5,018 bases of DNA from Thermoplasmata archaeon. Lineage in GTDB: Archaea; Thermoplasmatota; Thermoplasmata; Lutacidiplasmatales; UBA184. Shown piece by piece: positions 1 to 5,000 of the stretch (within the stretch, counting starts at the first letter, position 1; each line of letters begins with the position of its first letter). The stretch lies in assembly GCA_030040755.1 (NCBI GenBank), contig JASHTC010000183.1, positions 1-5,018 on the forward strand, written 5' to 3'. The notes beneath the pieces were generated by a model. It searched no databases and was not told the origin of the DNA. It saw nothing but the letters and a program-made list of their open reading frames with translations. The position numbers were made by a program, and so were the translations under genes.

Positions 1-13
1 CTCGCCGCCCGCC

Positions 14-28
14 CCCCCTGAGAGGGGG
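14..28 (-). terminator. Small GC hairpin directly after the hemerythrin stop
   Basis: CCCCCT (14-19) and AGGGGG (23-28) form a perfect 6-bp stem with a 3-nt loop (GAG). It lies immediately downstream of the TGA stop of the minus-strand gene. No U-tract follows on the minus strand, so it is neither a classical intrinsic terminator nor an archaeal T-rich terminator. It may only be a 3'-end stabilising hairpin or a chance product of high G+C. Confidence 0.25.
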
Positions 29-763
29 TCAGGCGGTGGCCGCGCCGACCGAGCCCAACCGCCCCTTGACAGCAGTCCACCGGTCGGTCGGGACCGTCGC
101 CTGGGCGATCCGAACGGCGTCGTCGAAACGGTTCGGCGGCGGGTCGGTCCGCATCCCCTTGAGGAGGATCTCGAGCTCCTCTGGGTTCAGCGCGGGCAGG
201 GTCCACCGCATCCACTCCTCGAACCGGGCGAGGGGGAGGTTATTGTAGAACTGGGCGCGGAGGGCGCGCAGCTGCGCGTCGGTGAATCGCTCCCACATCA
301 CCGGGACGAGCGTCGCCTCCTCGTTGTTGAGGTGGGCGAGGTAGGCGGAGAACAGGTCGTTCGCCTCGAGGCAGAGCCGGTCCCCGACCTCGATCCGGCG
401 GGCCGGGTCGGTGAGGCTCGCGAGCTCGTCGCAGGTCCTCCCGAGCTCCAGGATCGCCTCGCCGATCTTCCGGTGCTCGCCCATCATCAGGTTGACGAGC
501 TCCTTGTCGAACGGAGCGATCGCGGAGAAGAAGTCCTTCTCCTCGTGCCGGGAATGGACGTACATGAGGCAGACGATGCAGTTGCTCCGAGAGTCGATCA
601 GGTCGTTCTTGAGCTGGCGGGCGACCCCGTTCGCCTCCTCCACGTTGGTGAAGTCCGTGACCCCCAGCCGGAGGCCCAGCTCGTAGATCATCGCTCGGAT
701 CCCCTTGTGGATGGGCTTGAACAGATTCTCTCGGGTCGTCACGAGGTCGGTCGCCGGGCTCAC
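29..763 (-). CDS. Hemerythrin-like (HHE) domain protein with CxxC motif
   Basis: A 244-residue protein, probably cytosolic, with no signal peptide or membrane segment. It carries a hemerythrin-type ligand pattern: H19 (PIHKG), H70xxxE74 within HSRHEE, H97 (GEHRK) and H144xxxE148 (HLNNEE). These are the expected ligands of a four-helix-bundle di-iron site that binds O2 or acts as an O2, NO or peroxide sensor or buffer. The last 80 or so residues form a further helical tail (EEWMRWTLPAL), as in bacterial hemerythrin-domain proteins that I recall. Unusually, C62xxC65 sits just before H70 on the same predicted helix, with two more cysteines at C111 and C131. The start is a GTG (763-761). GTG at V8 is an alternative, because the TATA-like box lies only about 21 nt from the first GTG. 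The gene is divergent from aguB. The fold is well supported; the ligand and physiological role are unknown. Confidence 0.88.
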   Translation of the reverse strand: MSPATDLVTTRENLFKPIHKGIRAMIYELGLRLGVTDFTNVEEANGVARQLKNDLIDSRSNCIVCLMYVHSRHEEKDFFSAIAPFDKELVNLMMGEHRKIGEAILELGRTCDELASLTDPARRIEVGDRLCLEANDLFSAYLAHLNNEEATLVPVMWERFTDAQLRALRAQFYNNLPLARFEEWMRWTLPALNPEELEILLKGMRTDPPPNRFDDAVRIAQATVPTDRWTAVKGRLGSVGAATA

Positions 764-767
764 ATTA

Positions 768-856
768 GGAGGCTCGGGGGTATTAAACTCGCGAGCCGGA
801 TGTATCGACCGGCGTAGGCGGGGCGTGTCGGCCCGGCGGTACGGGTCCGAGCCTCC
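768..856. repeat. Spaced 10-bp perfect inverted repeat in the divergent promoter region
   Basis: GGAGGCTCGG at 768-777 and its exact reverse complement CCGAGCCTCC at 847-856 lie 69 nt apart between two divergent genes. The left arm falls between the TATA-like box and start of the hemerythrin gene. The right arm ends a few bases before the TATA-like box of aguB. This could be a paired operator site for one regulator or a long stem in a transcript. The right arm also overlaps a local hairpin (828-835 with 842-850, one bulged T), which would compete. Coincidence in GC-rich DNA is possible. Confidence 0.35.
781..795 (-). promoter_or_regulatory. TATA-like box for the hemerythrin gene
   Basis: Read on the minus strand, TTTAATA (787-781) is the only AT-rich stretch in an otherwise very GC-rich intergenic region. 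Its centre is about 21 nt before the GTG start. It is abutted upstream by the 8-bp palindrome CTCGCGAG (788-795), in the position of a TFB-recognition element. The spacing is shorter than the usual archaeal distance of about 26 nt, so transcription may start just inside the annotated gene. In that case the GTG at 742-740 would be the true start. Confidence 0.4.
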
Positions 857-861
857 GGCAA

Positions 862-871
862 CCCATTATCC
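862..871 (+). promoter_or_regulatory. TATA-like box for the aguB-aguA operon
   Basis: CATTATC (864-870) is the AT-rich patch nearest to aguB. With normal archaeal spacing it would place transcription initiation near 893, about 32 nt before the aguB GTG. That coincides with the ATG of a possible 11-codon leader ORF. Only position and composition support this; no experimental or consensus score is available. Confidence 0.35.
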
Positions 872-892
872 CTGAACGTGCCTCCCGCTCCG

Positions 893-928
893 ATGCGCCC
901 GGTGGCGCGGAGGGGGGAGGAGTCGTGA
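893..928 (+). CDS. Possible leaderless 11-codon leader ORF overlapping aguB
   Basis: ATG at 893 opens an 11-codon frame encoding MRPVARRGEES. Its TGA stop (926-928) overlaps the aguB GTG start (925-927) in a GTGA junction. The ATG lies about 27 nt after the centre of the TATA-like box, where an archaeal transcript would begin. The strong GGAGG of aguB is inside this mini-ORF, so ribosomes finishing it could reinitiate at aguB. It holds three arginines, which is suggestive for an arginine-derived polyamine pathway but unremarkable in such GC-rich DNA. It may equally be a fortuitous ATG in a 5' leader. Confidence 0.22.
   Translation: MRPVARRGEES
916..920 (+). promoter_or_regulatory. Shine-Dalgarno sequence fixing the aguB GTG start
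   Basis: GGAGG, extending to GGAGGAG at 916-922, lies 4 nt before GTG 925. It supports this non-ATG start. No in-frame ATG, GTG or TTG occurs in the bases just upstream, and the conserved FRIGLVQ strand of the protein begins only seven codons in, which rules out the later Met14. Confidence 0.6.
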
Positions 929-1848
929 GCGGGCGGTCGAAGTTTCGCATCGGGCTCGTCCAGATGTCCGCCTCGCCGGACCCCGACGAGAATCTCGAGC
1001 GGGCGGTCCAGCAGGTTCGCCGGGCGAAGCAGCGGGGGGCGGACCTCGTGGCGCTCCCGGAGCTGTTCCGGGCCCAGTATTTCTGTCAACGCGAGGACCA
1101 TGCGATGTTCGACCTGGCCGAGCCGGTCCCCGGACCGACCGTGGAGCGCCTCTCCGCGCTCGCGCGCGAGCTCCAGGTCGGAATCCTGGCGCCGGTCTTC
1201 GAGCGGAGAGCGGCCGGGGTCTATCACAACACGGTCGCGGCGATCGAACGGGACGGCAGTCTCGTCGGCATCTACCGGAAAATGCATATCCCCGACGACC
1301 CGCTCTACTTCGAGAAGTTCTACTTCACCCCGGGCGACCTCGGCTTCCGGTCGTTCCGGCTCGCCGCCGGGCGGGTCGGCGTCCTGATCTGCTGGGACCA
1401 GTGGTACCCCGAAGCCGCCCGGCTTACCGCCCTCACCGGCGCCGAGCTCCTGGTCTACCCGACCTCCATCGGATGGCACCCCGGCGAGAAGGAGGAGTTC
1501 GGCGAGGCGCAGCACGACGCCTGGAGGACAATCCAGCGGGCGCATGCCATCGCCAACGGAGTCTACGTAGCGGTCCCGAACCGGGTGGGCCTCGAGCACG
1601 GGGACGTGCGAGGGGACCGGGTGGAAGGGCCGGGCATCGAATTCTGGGGAGGTTCGTTCGTGGCGGACCCGTTCGGGCGGGTTCTCGCCGAGGCGTCGAC
1701 GGAGCGGGAGGAGGTCCTCGTGGCGGAGGTCGACCCGAATGCCGTGGAGAAGACTCGCCAGCATTGGCCGTTCCTGCGGGACCGTCGCCTGGATGCCTAC
1801 GGGCCGATCACTCGACGGTTTCTCGACGAGACGGGCGGCCCCGGATGA
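925..1848 (+). CDS. aguB: N-carbamoylputrescine amidohydrolase
   Basis: A 307-residue cytosolic enzyme of the nitrilase (carbon-nitrogen hydrolase) superfamily. It hydrolyses N-carbamoylputrescine to putrescine, CO2 and ammonia, the last step of the agmatine deiminase route. The catalytic triad is visible: E46 (LPELF), K119 (YRKMHIPDDP) and C156 (ICWDQWYPE). Sub-family signatures match plant and bacterial N-carbamoylputrescine amidases rather than generic amidases: the QYFCQRED segment after the catalytic Glu, EKFYFTPGDLGF, WDQWYPEAARL, and the C-terminal FLRDRRLDAY. Its length is normal for the family. Translation starts at GTG behind a GGAGG. It overlaps the following agmatine deiminase by 4 nt (ATGA), so the enzymes that make and use the carbamoyl intermediate are translated together. 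A beta-ureidopropionase-like activity is the main alternative, but the neighbour argues against it. Confidence 0.93.
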   Translation: MSGRSKFRIGLVQMSASPDPDENLERAVQQVRRAKQRGADLVALPELFRAQYFCQREDHAMFDLAEPVPGPTVERLSALARELQVGILAPVFERRAAGVYHNTVAAIERDGSLVGIYRKMHIPDDPLYFEKFYFTPGDLGFRSFRLAAGRVGVLICWDQWYPEAARLTALTGAELLVYPTSIGWHPGEKEEFGEAQHDAWRTIQRAHAIANGVYVAVPNRVGLEHGDVRGDRVEGPGIEFWGGSFVADPFGRVLAEASTEREEVLVAEVDPNAVEKTRQHWPFLRDRRLDAYGPITRRFLDETGGPG

Positions 1849-2930
1849 GCGGGCCTCGCGAGGGCGAGACCGCCGCCGACGCGGTGGCCCGGATGCCGGC
1901 GGAGTGGGAGCGACATGACGCCACGTGGATCGCGTGGCCGCACGAGAGGAGCGATTGGCCCGGCAAGTTCTCCACCATCCCCTGGACCTACGCCGAGATC
2001 GTACGGCAGCTCGGACGAGCGGAGCGCGTGGAGATCCTCGTCCAGGACTCGGCCGCGCTCGAGCGGGCCCGTCGGGTCCTGGACCGGAGCTCCGTCGACC
2101 TCGAGCCCGTGCGCTTCCATGTCTGCCGCACCGACCGGAGCTGGACCCGGGACTCGGGACCGAGCTTCGTCCGCCTGGCCGCGGCGGGAGGCGGGTCCTC
2201 CTCCCTCGGGCTCGTCCACTGGAAGTTCACCGGGTGGGCCAAGTACGAGAACTGGCAGAACGACCGGCGCGTGCCGGAGTGGGTGGCCCGTCATCTTCGC
2301 CTCCCGATCCGACGGGCCGAGAGCGGTTCGCGCTGGGTCGTGCTCGAGGGGGGGGCGTTCGACGTGAGCGGCGACGGGCTCCTGCTCGCGACCGAGGAGT
2401 GCCTCCTGAGCGAGACTCGGGCTCGGAATCCGGGGCTCGGGCGGGAGGCGCTCGAAGCGGTCCTGCGCGCCTACCTCGGGGTGACCGAGGTCGTATGGTT
2501 GCGACGGGGTCTCGTCGGGGACGATACCCACGGGCACGTCGATGACGTCAGCCGCTTCGTCGGACCCCGAACGGTCCTCACGGTCGTCTCCGACGAGCCG
2601 GACGCACCGGACTTCCCGGCGCTTCGGGAAAATCGGGAGCTCCTGGAAGCCTACCGCCCTCGCTCGGGGGGTCGCCTCGAGGTGCGGGAGCTCCCCGCCC
2701 CGCGACCGGTCGTCTTCGCCGGCCAGCAGCTACCGGCCAGCTACGCCAACTTCTACGTCGCGAACCGCACCGTCCTCGTCCCCACGTTCGACGACCGGCG
2801 CGACACCGACGCGATCGACGTCCTCCGTCACGCGTTCCCGGGCCGGGAGGTCGTGGGAGTCCGGGCCCGGGACCTCGTCTGGGGACTCGGGACCATCCAC
2901 TGCCTGACCCAGCAACAGCCGGCAGCGTAG
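1845..2930 (+). CDS. aguA: Agmatine deiminase (agmatine iminohydrolase)
   Basis: A 361-residue cytosolic enzyme of the peptidylarginine-deiminase-type (PPAD, guanidino-modifying) superfamily, converting agmatine to N-carbamoylputrescine and ammonia. Landmarks in order: N-terminal EWERHDATWIAWPH (20-33), WTRDSGPSF (100-108, with D103), LEGGAFDVSGDG (167-178), TEECLL (183-188), DDTHGHVDD (226-234, with H231 and D233), ASYANFYVAN (298-307), and the nucleophile C353 in GLGTIHCLTQQQP. All expected catalytic residues are present. The loop reads GLGTIHC and DDTHGHVDD, not the GGGNIHC and DTNGHVDN that I recall from plant and Pseudomonas enzymes, pointing to a distinct bacterial/archaeal subgroup. 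The ATG at 1845 overlaps the aguB stop; the open frame extends further upstream, but that part is antisense-like shadow within aguB. There is no strong ribosome-binding site, which fits translational coupling to aguB. Confidence 0.93.
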   Translation: MSGPREGETAADAVARMPAEWERHDATWIAWPHERSDWPGKFSTIPWTYAEIVRQLGRAERVEILVQDSAALERARRVLDRSSVDLEPVRFHVCRTDRSWTRDSGPSFVRLAAAGGGSSSLGLVHWKFTGWAKYENWQNDRRVPEWVARHLRLPIRRAESGSRWVVLEGGAFDVSGDGLLLATEECLLSETRARNPGLGREALEAVLRAYLGVTEVVWLRRGLVGDDTHGHVDDVSRFVGPRTVLTVVSDEPDAPDFPALRENRELLEAYRPRSGGRLEVRELPAPRPVVFAGQQLPASYANFYVANRTVLVPTFDDRRDTDAIDVLRHAFPGREVVGVRARDLVWGLGTIHCLTQQQPAA

Positions 2931-3006
2931 CTGGGCCGCGCGCCCGACGGCGCACCGAGCCCGACACCCTCAATTCGGAGAACGCCCCTGGCCCGGCGGC
3001 AAGCAG

Positions 3007-3930
3007 ATGGCGAGGGCGGGCGCTCCCCACTACACCATCGAGGGGCTGGGCGAGGGCATTCACGCCGCGATCGCTCGCCGGGAGGGCCAGAGCATCTGCA
3101 ACTCCGGCTTGGTCGACCTCGGGGAGGCGGGCCTCGTCTTCGACACCGGACTGACCCCGGAGTCGGCTCGCTACCTCCGATTCGCGGCCGAGCGTGAGCT
3201 GGGCCGTCCGCCTTCGCTCGTGGCCAACAGCCACTGGCATTTCGACCACTCCCTCGGGAACCAGATGTTTTCCGGCGTGCCCATCTGGGGAACCCGGGGT
3301 ACTCGCGAGGTCCTGCTGGAGAAGCGGGAGGAGCTATCGGCCGAGCTTACCCGGGAGGCGCTCTCGAAGGTGGTCCGGCAACTCGAGGGTCGTCGGGGGG
3401 AGCTCCGCTCGGAGGGGGCGCGGGAGGACCTCGAGTTCATCCTCCACATCCACCGGTCCCTCCTCTCCGCGGCCGGTCGGCTACGGCTCACTCCGCCCGA
3501 CCACACCTTCGTGGACCGGCTGCCGCTCCCGGGGAACCGGGGGGCCCAGCTCCTCAGCTTCGGAAGCGGCCATACCGCGGCCGACGCGCTCCTGTTCCTC
3601 CCGCACGAGAGGGTCCTGTTCGCCGGGGACCTGGTCGTCCTGGGAGTGCAACCGAGCATGGAGTCCGGGGACCCCGACCACTGGCTGGTGGTCCTGGACG
3701 AGATCGAGCGCCTCGCTCCCGAGCGGGTCGTTCCCGGCCACGGTCCCGTGACCACGCTCGACGGTCTGGCGGAGGTCCGGGGGTACCTTGCGGGGGTCCT
3801 CCGGGCCGCCGTGGGTCGGCGGGGGGCTCCCCTGCCCGCGGCGTTGCGTCGTTGGGAGGGGTCGGTCAGCCTCGAGGAGAACCTGCGGTTCGCCCGGGGC
3901 TGGGTGGCGGGGCGCGCCTCCCGTCCCTAG
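3007..3930 (+). CDS. Metallo-beta-lactamase-fold hydrolase with helical insertion
   Basis: A 307-residue protein with a complete MBL-fold dinuclear metal site: H76-x-H78-x-D80-H81 (NSHWHFDH), H189 (GSGHTAAD), D208 (FAGDL) and H245 (VPGHG). The N-terminal strand pair ICNSGLVDLGEAGLVFDTG is typical of the broad class that includes lactonase-, cyclase- and quinoprotein-relay-type hydrolases. There is no signal peptide, so it is probably cytosolic. Between the first motif and H189 lie about 108 residues, including a charged helical stretch at about 98-155 (LEKREELSAELTREAL and following) likely to shape the substrate pocket. The substrate cannot be told. The gene follows aguA on the same strand after 76 nt. 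Upstream I see no GGAGG and only a weak AT patch (2971-2976), so it could be co-transcribed with aguBA or have its own weak promoter. A short C-terminal helical extension (about 275-307) follows the core. Confidence 0.9.
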   Translation: MARAGAPHYTIEGLGEGIHAAIARREGQSICNSGLVDLGEAGLVFDTGLTPESARYLRFAAERELGRPPSLVANSHWHFDHSLGNQMFSGVPIWGTRGTREVLLEKREELSAELTREALSKVVRQLEGRRGELRSEGAREDLEFILHIHRSLLSAAGRLRLTPPDHTFVDRLPLPGNRGAQLLSFGSGHTAADALLFLPHERVLFAGDLVVLGVQPSMESGDPDHWLVVLDEIERLAPERVVPGHGPVTTLDGLAEVRGYLAGVLRAAVGRRGAPLPAALRRWEGSVSLEENLRFARGWVAGRASRP

Positions 3931-3937
3931 GAGGACC

Positions 3938-3972
3938 CCTACGGTCCACCCCCACGTCCGGGGACCGGTAGG
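3938..3972. terminator. Bulged hairpin between convergent genes
   Basis: CCTACGGTCC (3938-3947) pairs with GGACCGGTAGG (3962-3972) over 10 bp with a single bulged G and a 14-nt loop. It sits in the 66-nt gap between the stop of the MBL-fold gene and the stop of the SRPBCC gene, where a shared bidirectional transcription end would be expected. No T-run follows on either strand, so the terminator role is inferred from position alone. Confidence 0.4.
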
Positions 3973-3996
3973 AACGGGTCGGGCCGCGGGGGGTAC

Positions 3997-4431
3997 TTAC
4001 TTCGACCGGGAGAATTTCTTGAGGGCCGCGGTGTCCTGGACGAACACGCGCTCGAAGTTCTCCCGAACCATGGGCTCGATCTGAGATTCCGGCAGCACCG
4101 GGGACTGGAATTCGCCCACGATGGTGACGCCCGTCTTCGCGCCCTTGGGGGTGTAGTAGTTGAAGAACTTGGAGCCCGCGAGCGGCCCCTCGACCATCTC
4201 GATCATCGACCCGAGAGGAGGAAACGCCGTTACCCGATTGACCACCCGCACGGACTTCCCCGCCACGTCCTGCTCCCAGGAGACCTGGGCGGCGTTCTCG
4301 CTCAGCGGCGTTGCCTGCATGTTCCGGTGCTCGGGATGGGACGTGCCATGGTCCGACGGAGACCGGAGGAATCTCCAGATGGTCTCTACGGTGGCGTCGA
4401 ATTGGCTCCCTTCGTCCACGATGTGCACCAT
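3997..4431 (-). CDS. SRPBCC (START/polyketide-cyclase-like) family protein
   Basis: A 144-residue protein with the layout of the SRPBCC helix-grip fold: an initial strand with EGSQFDATVETIWRFL (the strand and helix where a ligand-binding protein typically reads ‘ixApaexVWefl’), alternating strands through the middle (QVSWEQDVAGKSVRVVNRVTAF, GSMIEMVEGPLAGSKFFNYYTP, TGVTIVGEFQSP), and a long C-terminal helix (about 115-140, MVRENFERVFVQDTAALKKF). The fold binds hydrophobic ligands in a deep cavity. No catalytic residues or ligand can be assigned, so the function is unknown. The ATG start is followed directly by GTG. A TATA-like box lies about 28 nt upstream, suggesting a leaderless transcript, and there is no ribosome-binding site. 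The gene is convergent with the MBL-fold gene and downstream of, but separated by 157 nt from, the membrane-protein gene on the same strand. Confidence 0.78.
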   Translation of the reverse strand: MVHIVDEGSQFDATVETIWRFLRSPSDHGTSHPEHRNMQATPLSENAAQVSWEQDVAGKSVRVVNRVTAFPPLGSMIEMVEGPLAGSKFFNYYTPKGAKTGVTIVGEFQSPVLPESQIEPMVRENFERVFVQDTAALKKFSRSK

Positions 4432-4453
4432 GTTCCCCGCAGTTCCGGCGGTC

Positions 4454-4467
4454 GCAAATAGGTTTCC
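4454..4467 (-). promoter_or_regulatory. TATA-like box and BRE for the SRPBCC gene
   Basis: On the minus strand the sequence reads GGAAACCTATTTGC: a purine-rich GGAAA resembling a TFB-recognition element, followed by TATTTG centred about 28 nt before the ATG. That spacing puts the transcript start at or next to the start codon, matching the absence of a Shine-Dalgarno sequence. This is the best-looking archaeal-type promoter in the window. Confidence 0.5.
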
Positions 4468-4472
4468 TGCAC

Positions 4473-4494
4473 CGTTCGGCTCTCGGTCCGAACG
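4473..4494. repeat. 7-8-7 inverted repeat upstream of the SRPBCC promoter
   Basis: CGTTCGG (4473-4479) and CCGAACG (4488-4494) are perfect inverted arms around an 8-nt spacer. The element lies 5 nt upstream of the putative BRE, at about -42 to -63 from the SRPBCC start. Its two-turn geometry and position suit a dimeric transcription regulator binding beside the promoter. It could also form a hairpin in read-through RNA from the membrane-protein gene. Confidence 0.4.
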
Positions 4495-4552
4495 ACCTCG
4501 TGCCTCTCCGTAAACTCCGTAGGCGGGCGCCCGGTGGACCCGAGCGGTTCGC

Positions 4553-4569
4553 CGCCCCGCCCCGGGGCG
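4553..4569 (-). terminator. GC hairpin downstream of the membrane-protein gene
   Basis: CGCCCC (4553-4558) and GGGGCG (4564-4569) form a 6-bp stem with a 5-nt loop about 20 nt beyond the stop of the minus-strand membrane-protein gene. No T-tract accompanies it. The whole area is almost pure G and C, so short stems here are expected by chance. Confidence 0.2.
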
Positions 4570-4588
4570 CGCCGGGGTTCAGCCGGCA

Positions 4589-4966
4589 TTAGGGCGGGGG
4601 AGGGGGGATCCGTCGTGCCTCGACGGTGATGAGCCGGTCGGCCGGAGGCTTCCACCGTACGGCCAGCACTCCACCGAACAGTGCCAGCAGAAACCCGATG
4701 AGGAACCCGCCGAAGGCCAGCGGGATGCTGACGAGGGCGAGGACGATCGCGATGACCCCCCAGGCCGTGTGACCGTTCGGGACGGTCACCATCAGGGCTC
4801 CCACCAACAGGGTGAGGAGTCCCACGAGCGGCCCCAGGTACCAGACGCCGCTCAGCGGGCCAAAGAGGGAGACCACCGCGGCGATCAGCGCGAAGAAAAA
4901 CCCTCCGACGATGATGAACATCCCGCCGATGAGGGTGAGGACGGCGGCGGCCACTGGTCGCACCAT
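4589..4966 (-). CDS. Small four-helix membrane protein, DUF6114-like
   Basis: A 125-residue integral membrane protein. Hydrophobic segments lie at about 5-35 (LTLIGGMFIIVGGFFFALIA), 44-62, 68-87 and 86-103, with a short loop PNGHTAWG (63-70) between the second and third. It ends in a hydrophilic tail (about 105-125) finishing in a run of five prolines. The glycine-rich LIGGMFIIVGG opening, the P-x-x-H-x-x-WG loop and the closing LFGGVLAVRWKP resemble the DUF6114-type small membrane proteins I recall from archaea; this assignment is from memory. Function is unknown. The start is ATG followed directly by GTG, as in the SRPBCC gene. No Shine-Dalgarno is seen, and a T-rich box lies 27 nt upstream. 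It may share regulation with the SRPBCC gene downstream, but each appears to have its own promoter. Confidence 0.8.
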   Translation of the reverse strand: MVRPVAAAVLTLIGGMFIIVGGFFFALIAAVVSLFGPLSGVWYLGPLVGLLTLLVGALMVTVPNGHTAWGVIAIVLALVSIPLAFGGFLIGFLLALFGGVLAVRWKPPADRLITVEARRIPPPPP

Positions 4967-4988
4967 GCTTGGGGAGAGCCATCCGGCG

Positions 4989-5000
4989 AGAAAAAGAGTG
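4989..5000 (-). promoter_or_regulatory. T-rich box for the membrane-protein gene
   Basis: On the minus strand CACTCTTTTTCT, with five T centred about 27 nt before the ATG, occupies the position of an archaeal TATA box and would give a leaderless transcript. It lacks an alternating A/T core, so it is a weaker match than the box before the SRPBCC gene. Confidence 0.3.

Noticed and set aside
795..813. GCCGG-N9-CCGGC inverted repeat between the divergent promoters.
   Set aside because: The arms are only 5 bp of pure G and C, common by chance in this composition.
760..1764. A 334-codon open frame on the minus strand opposite aguB.
   Set aside because: It lies antisense to a clearly conserved nitrilase-family gene, is low-complexity in Arg, Pro, Gly and Glu, and shows no recognisable domain. 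Long antisense frames are expected at this G+C content.
1401..1844. The 148-codon upstream extension of the agmatine deiminase reading frame.
   Set aside because: It runs within aguB in another frame, is Arg/Gly/Pro-rich with no deiminase similarity, and the ATGA junction at 1845 gives a natural start just before the conserved domain.
1797..2537. A 246-codon minus-strand frame opposite aguA, and similar frames at 2578-3249 and 3171-3755.
   Set aside because: They cover well-conserved plus-strand enzymes, have shadow-like composition and show no domain or start signal.
2923..2945. CAGC-GTA-GCTG over the aguA stop and GGGC-N5-GCCC just after it.
   Set aside because: The stems are only 4 bp with no T-tract, too weak to call a terminator.
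3788..4084. A 98-codon plus-strand frame over the end of the MBL-fold gene and the convergent gap.
   Set aside because: It is out of frame with the MBL gene, composed of Gly, Arg and Pro, and ends antisense to the SRPBCC gene.
4386..4982. A 198-codon minus-strand frame overlapping both the membrane-protein and SRPBCC genes.
   Set aside because: It is an out-of-frame reading of two better-supported genes, rich in Arg, Pro and His, and crosses their intergenic promoter region.
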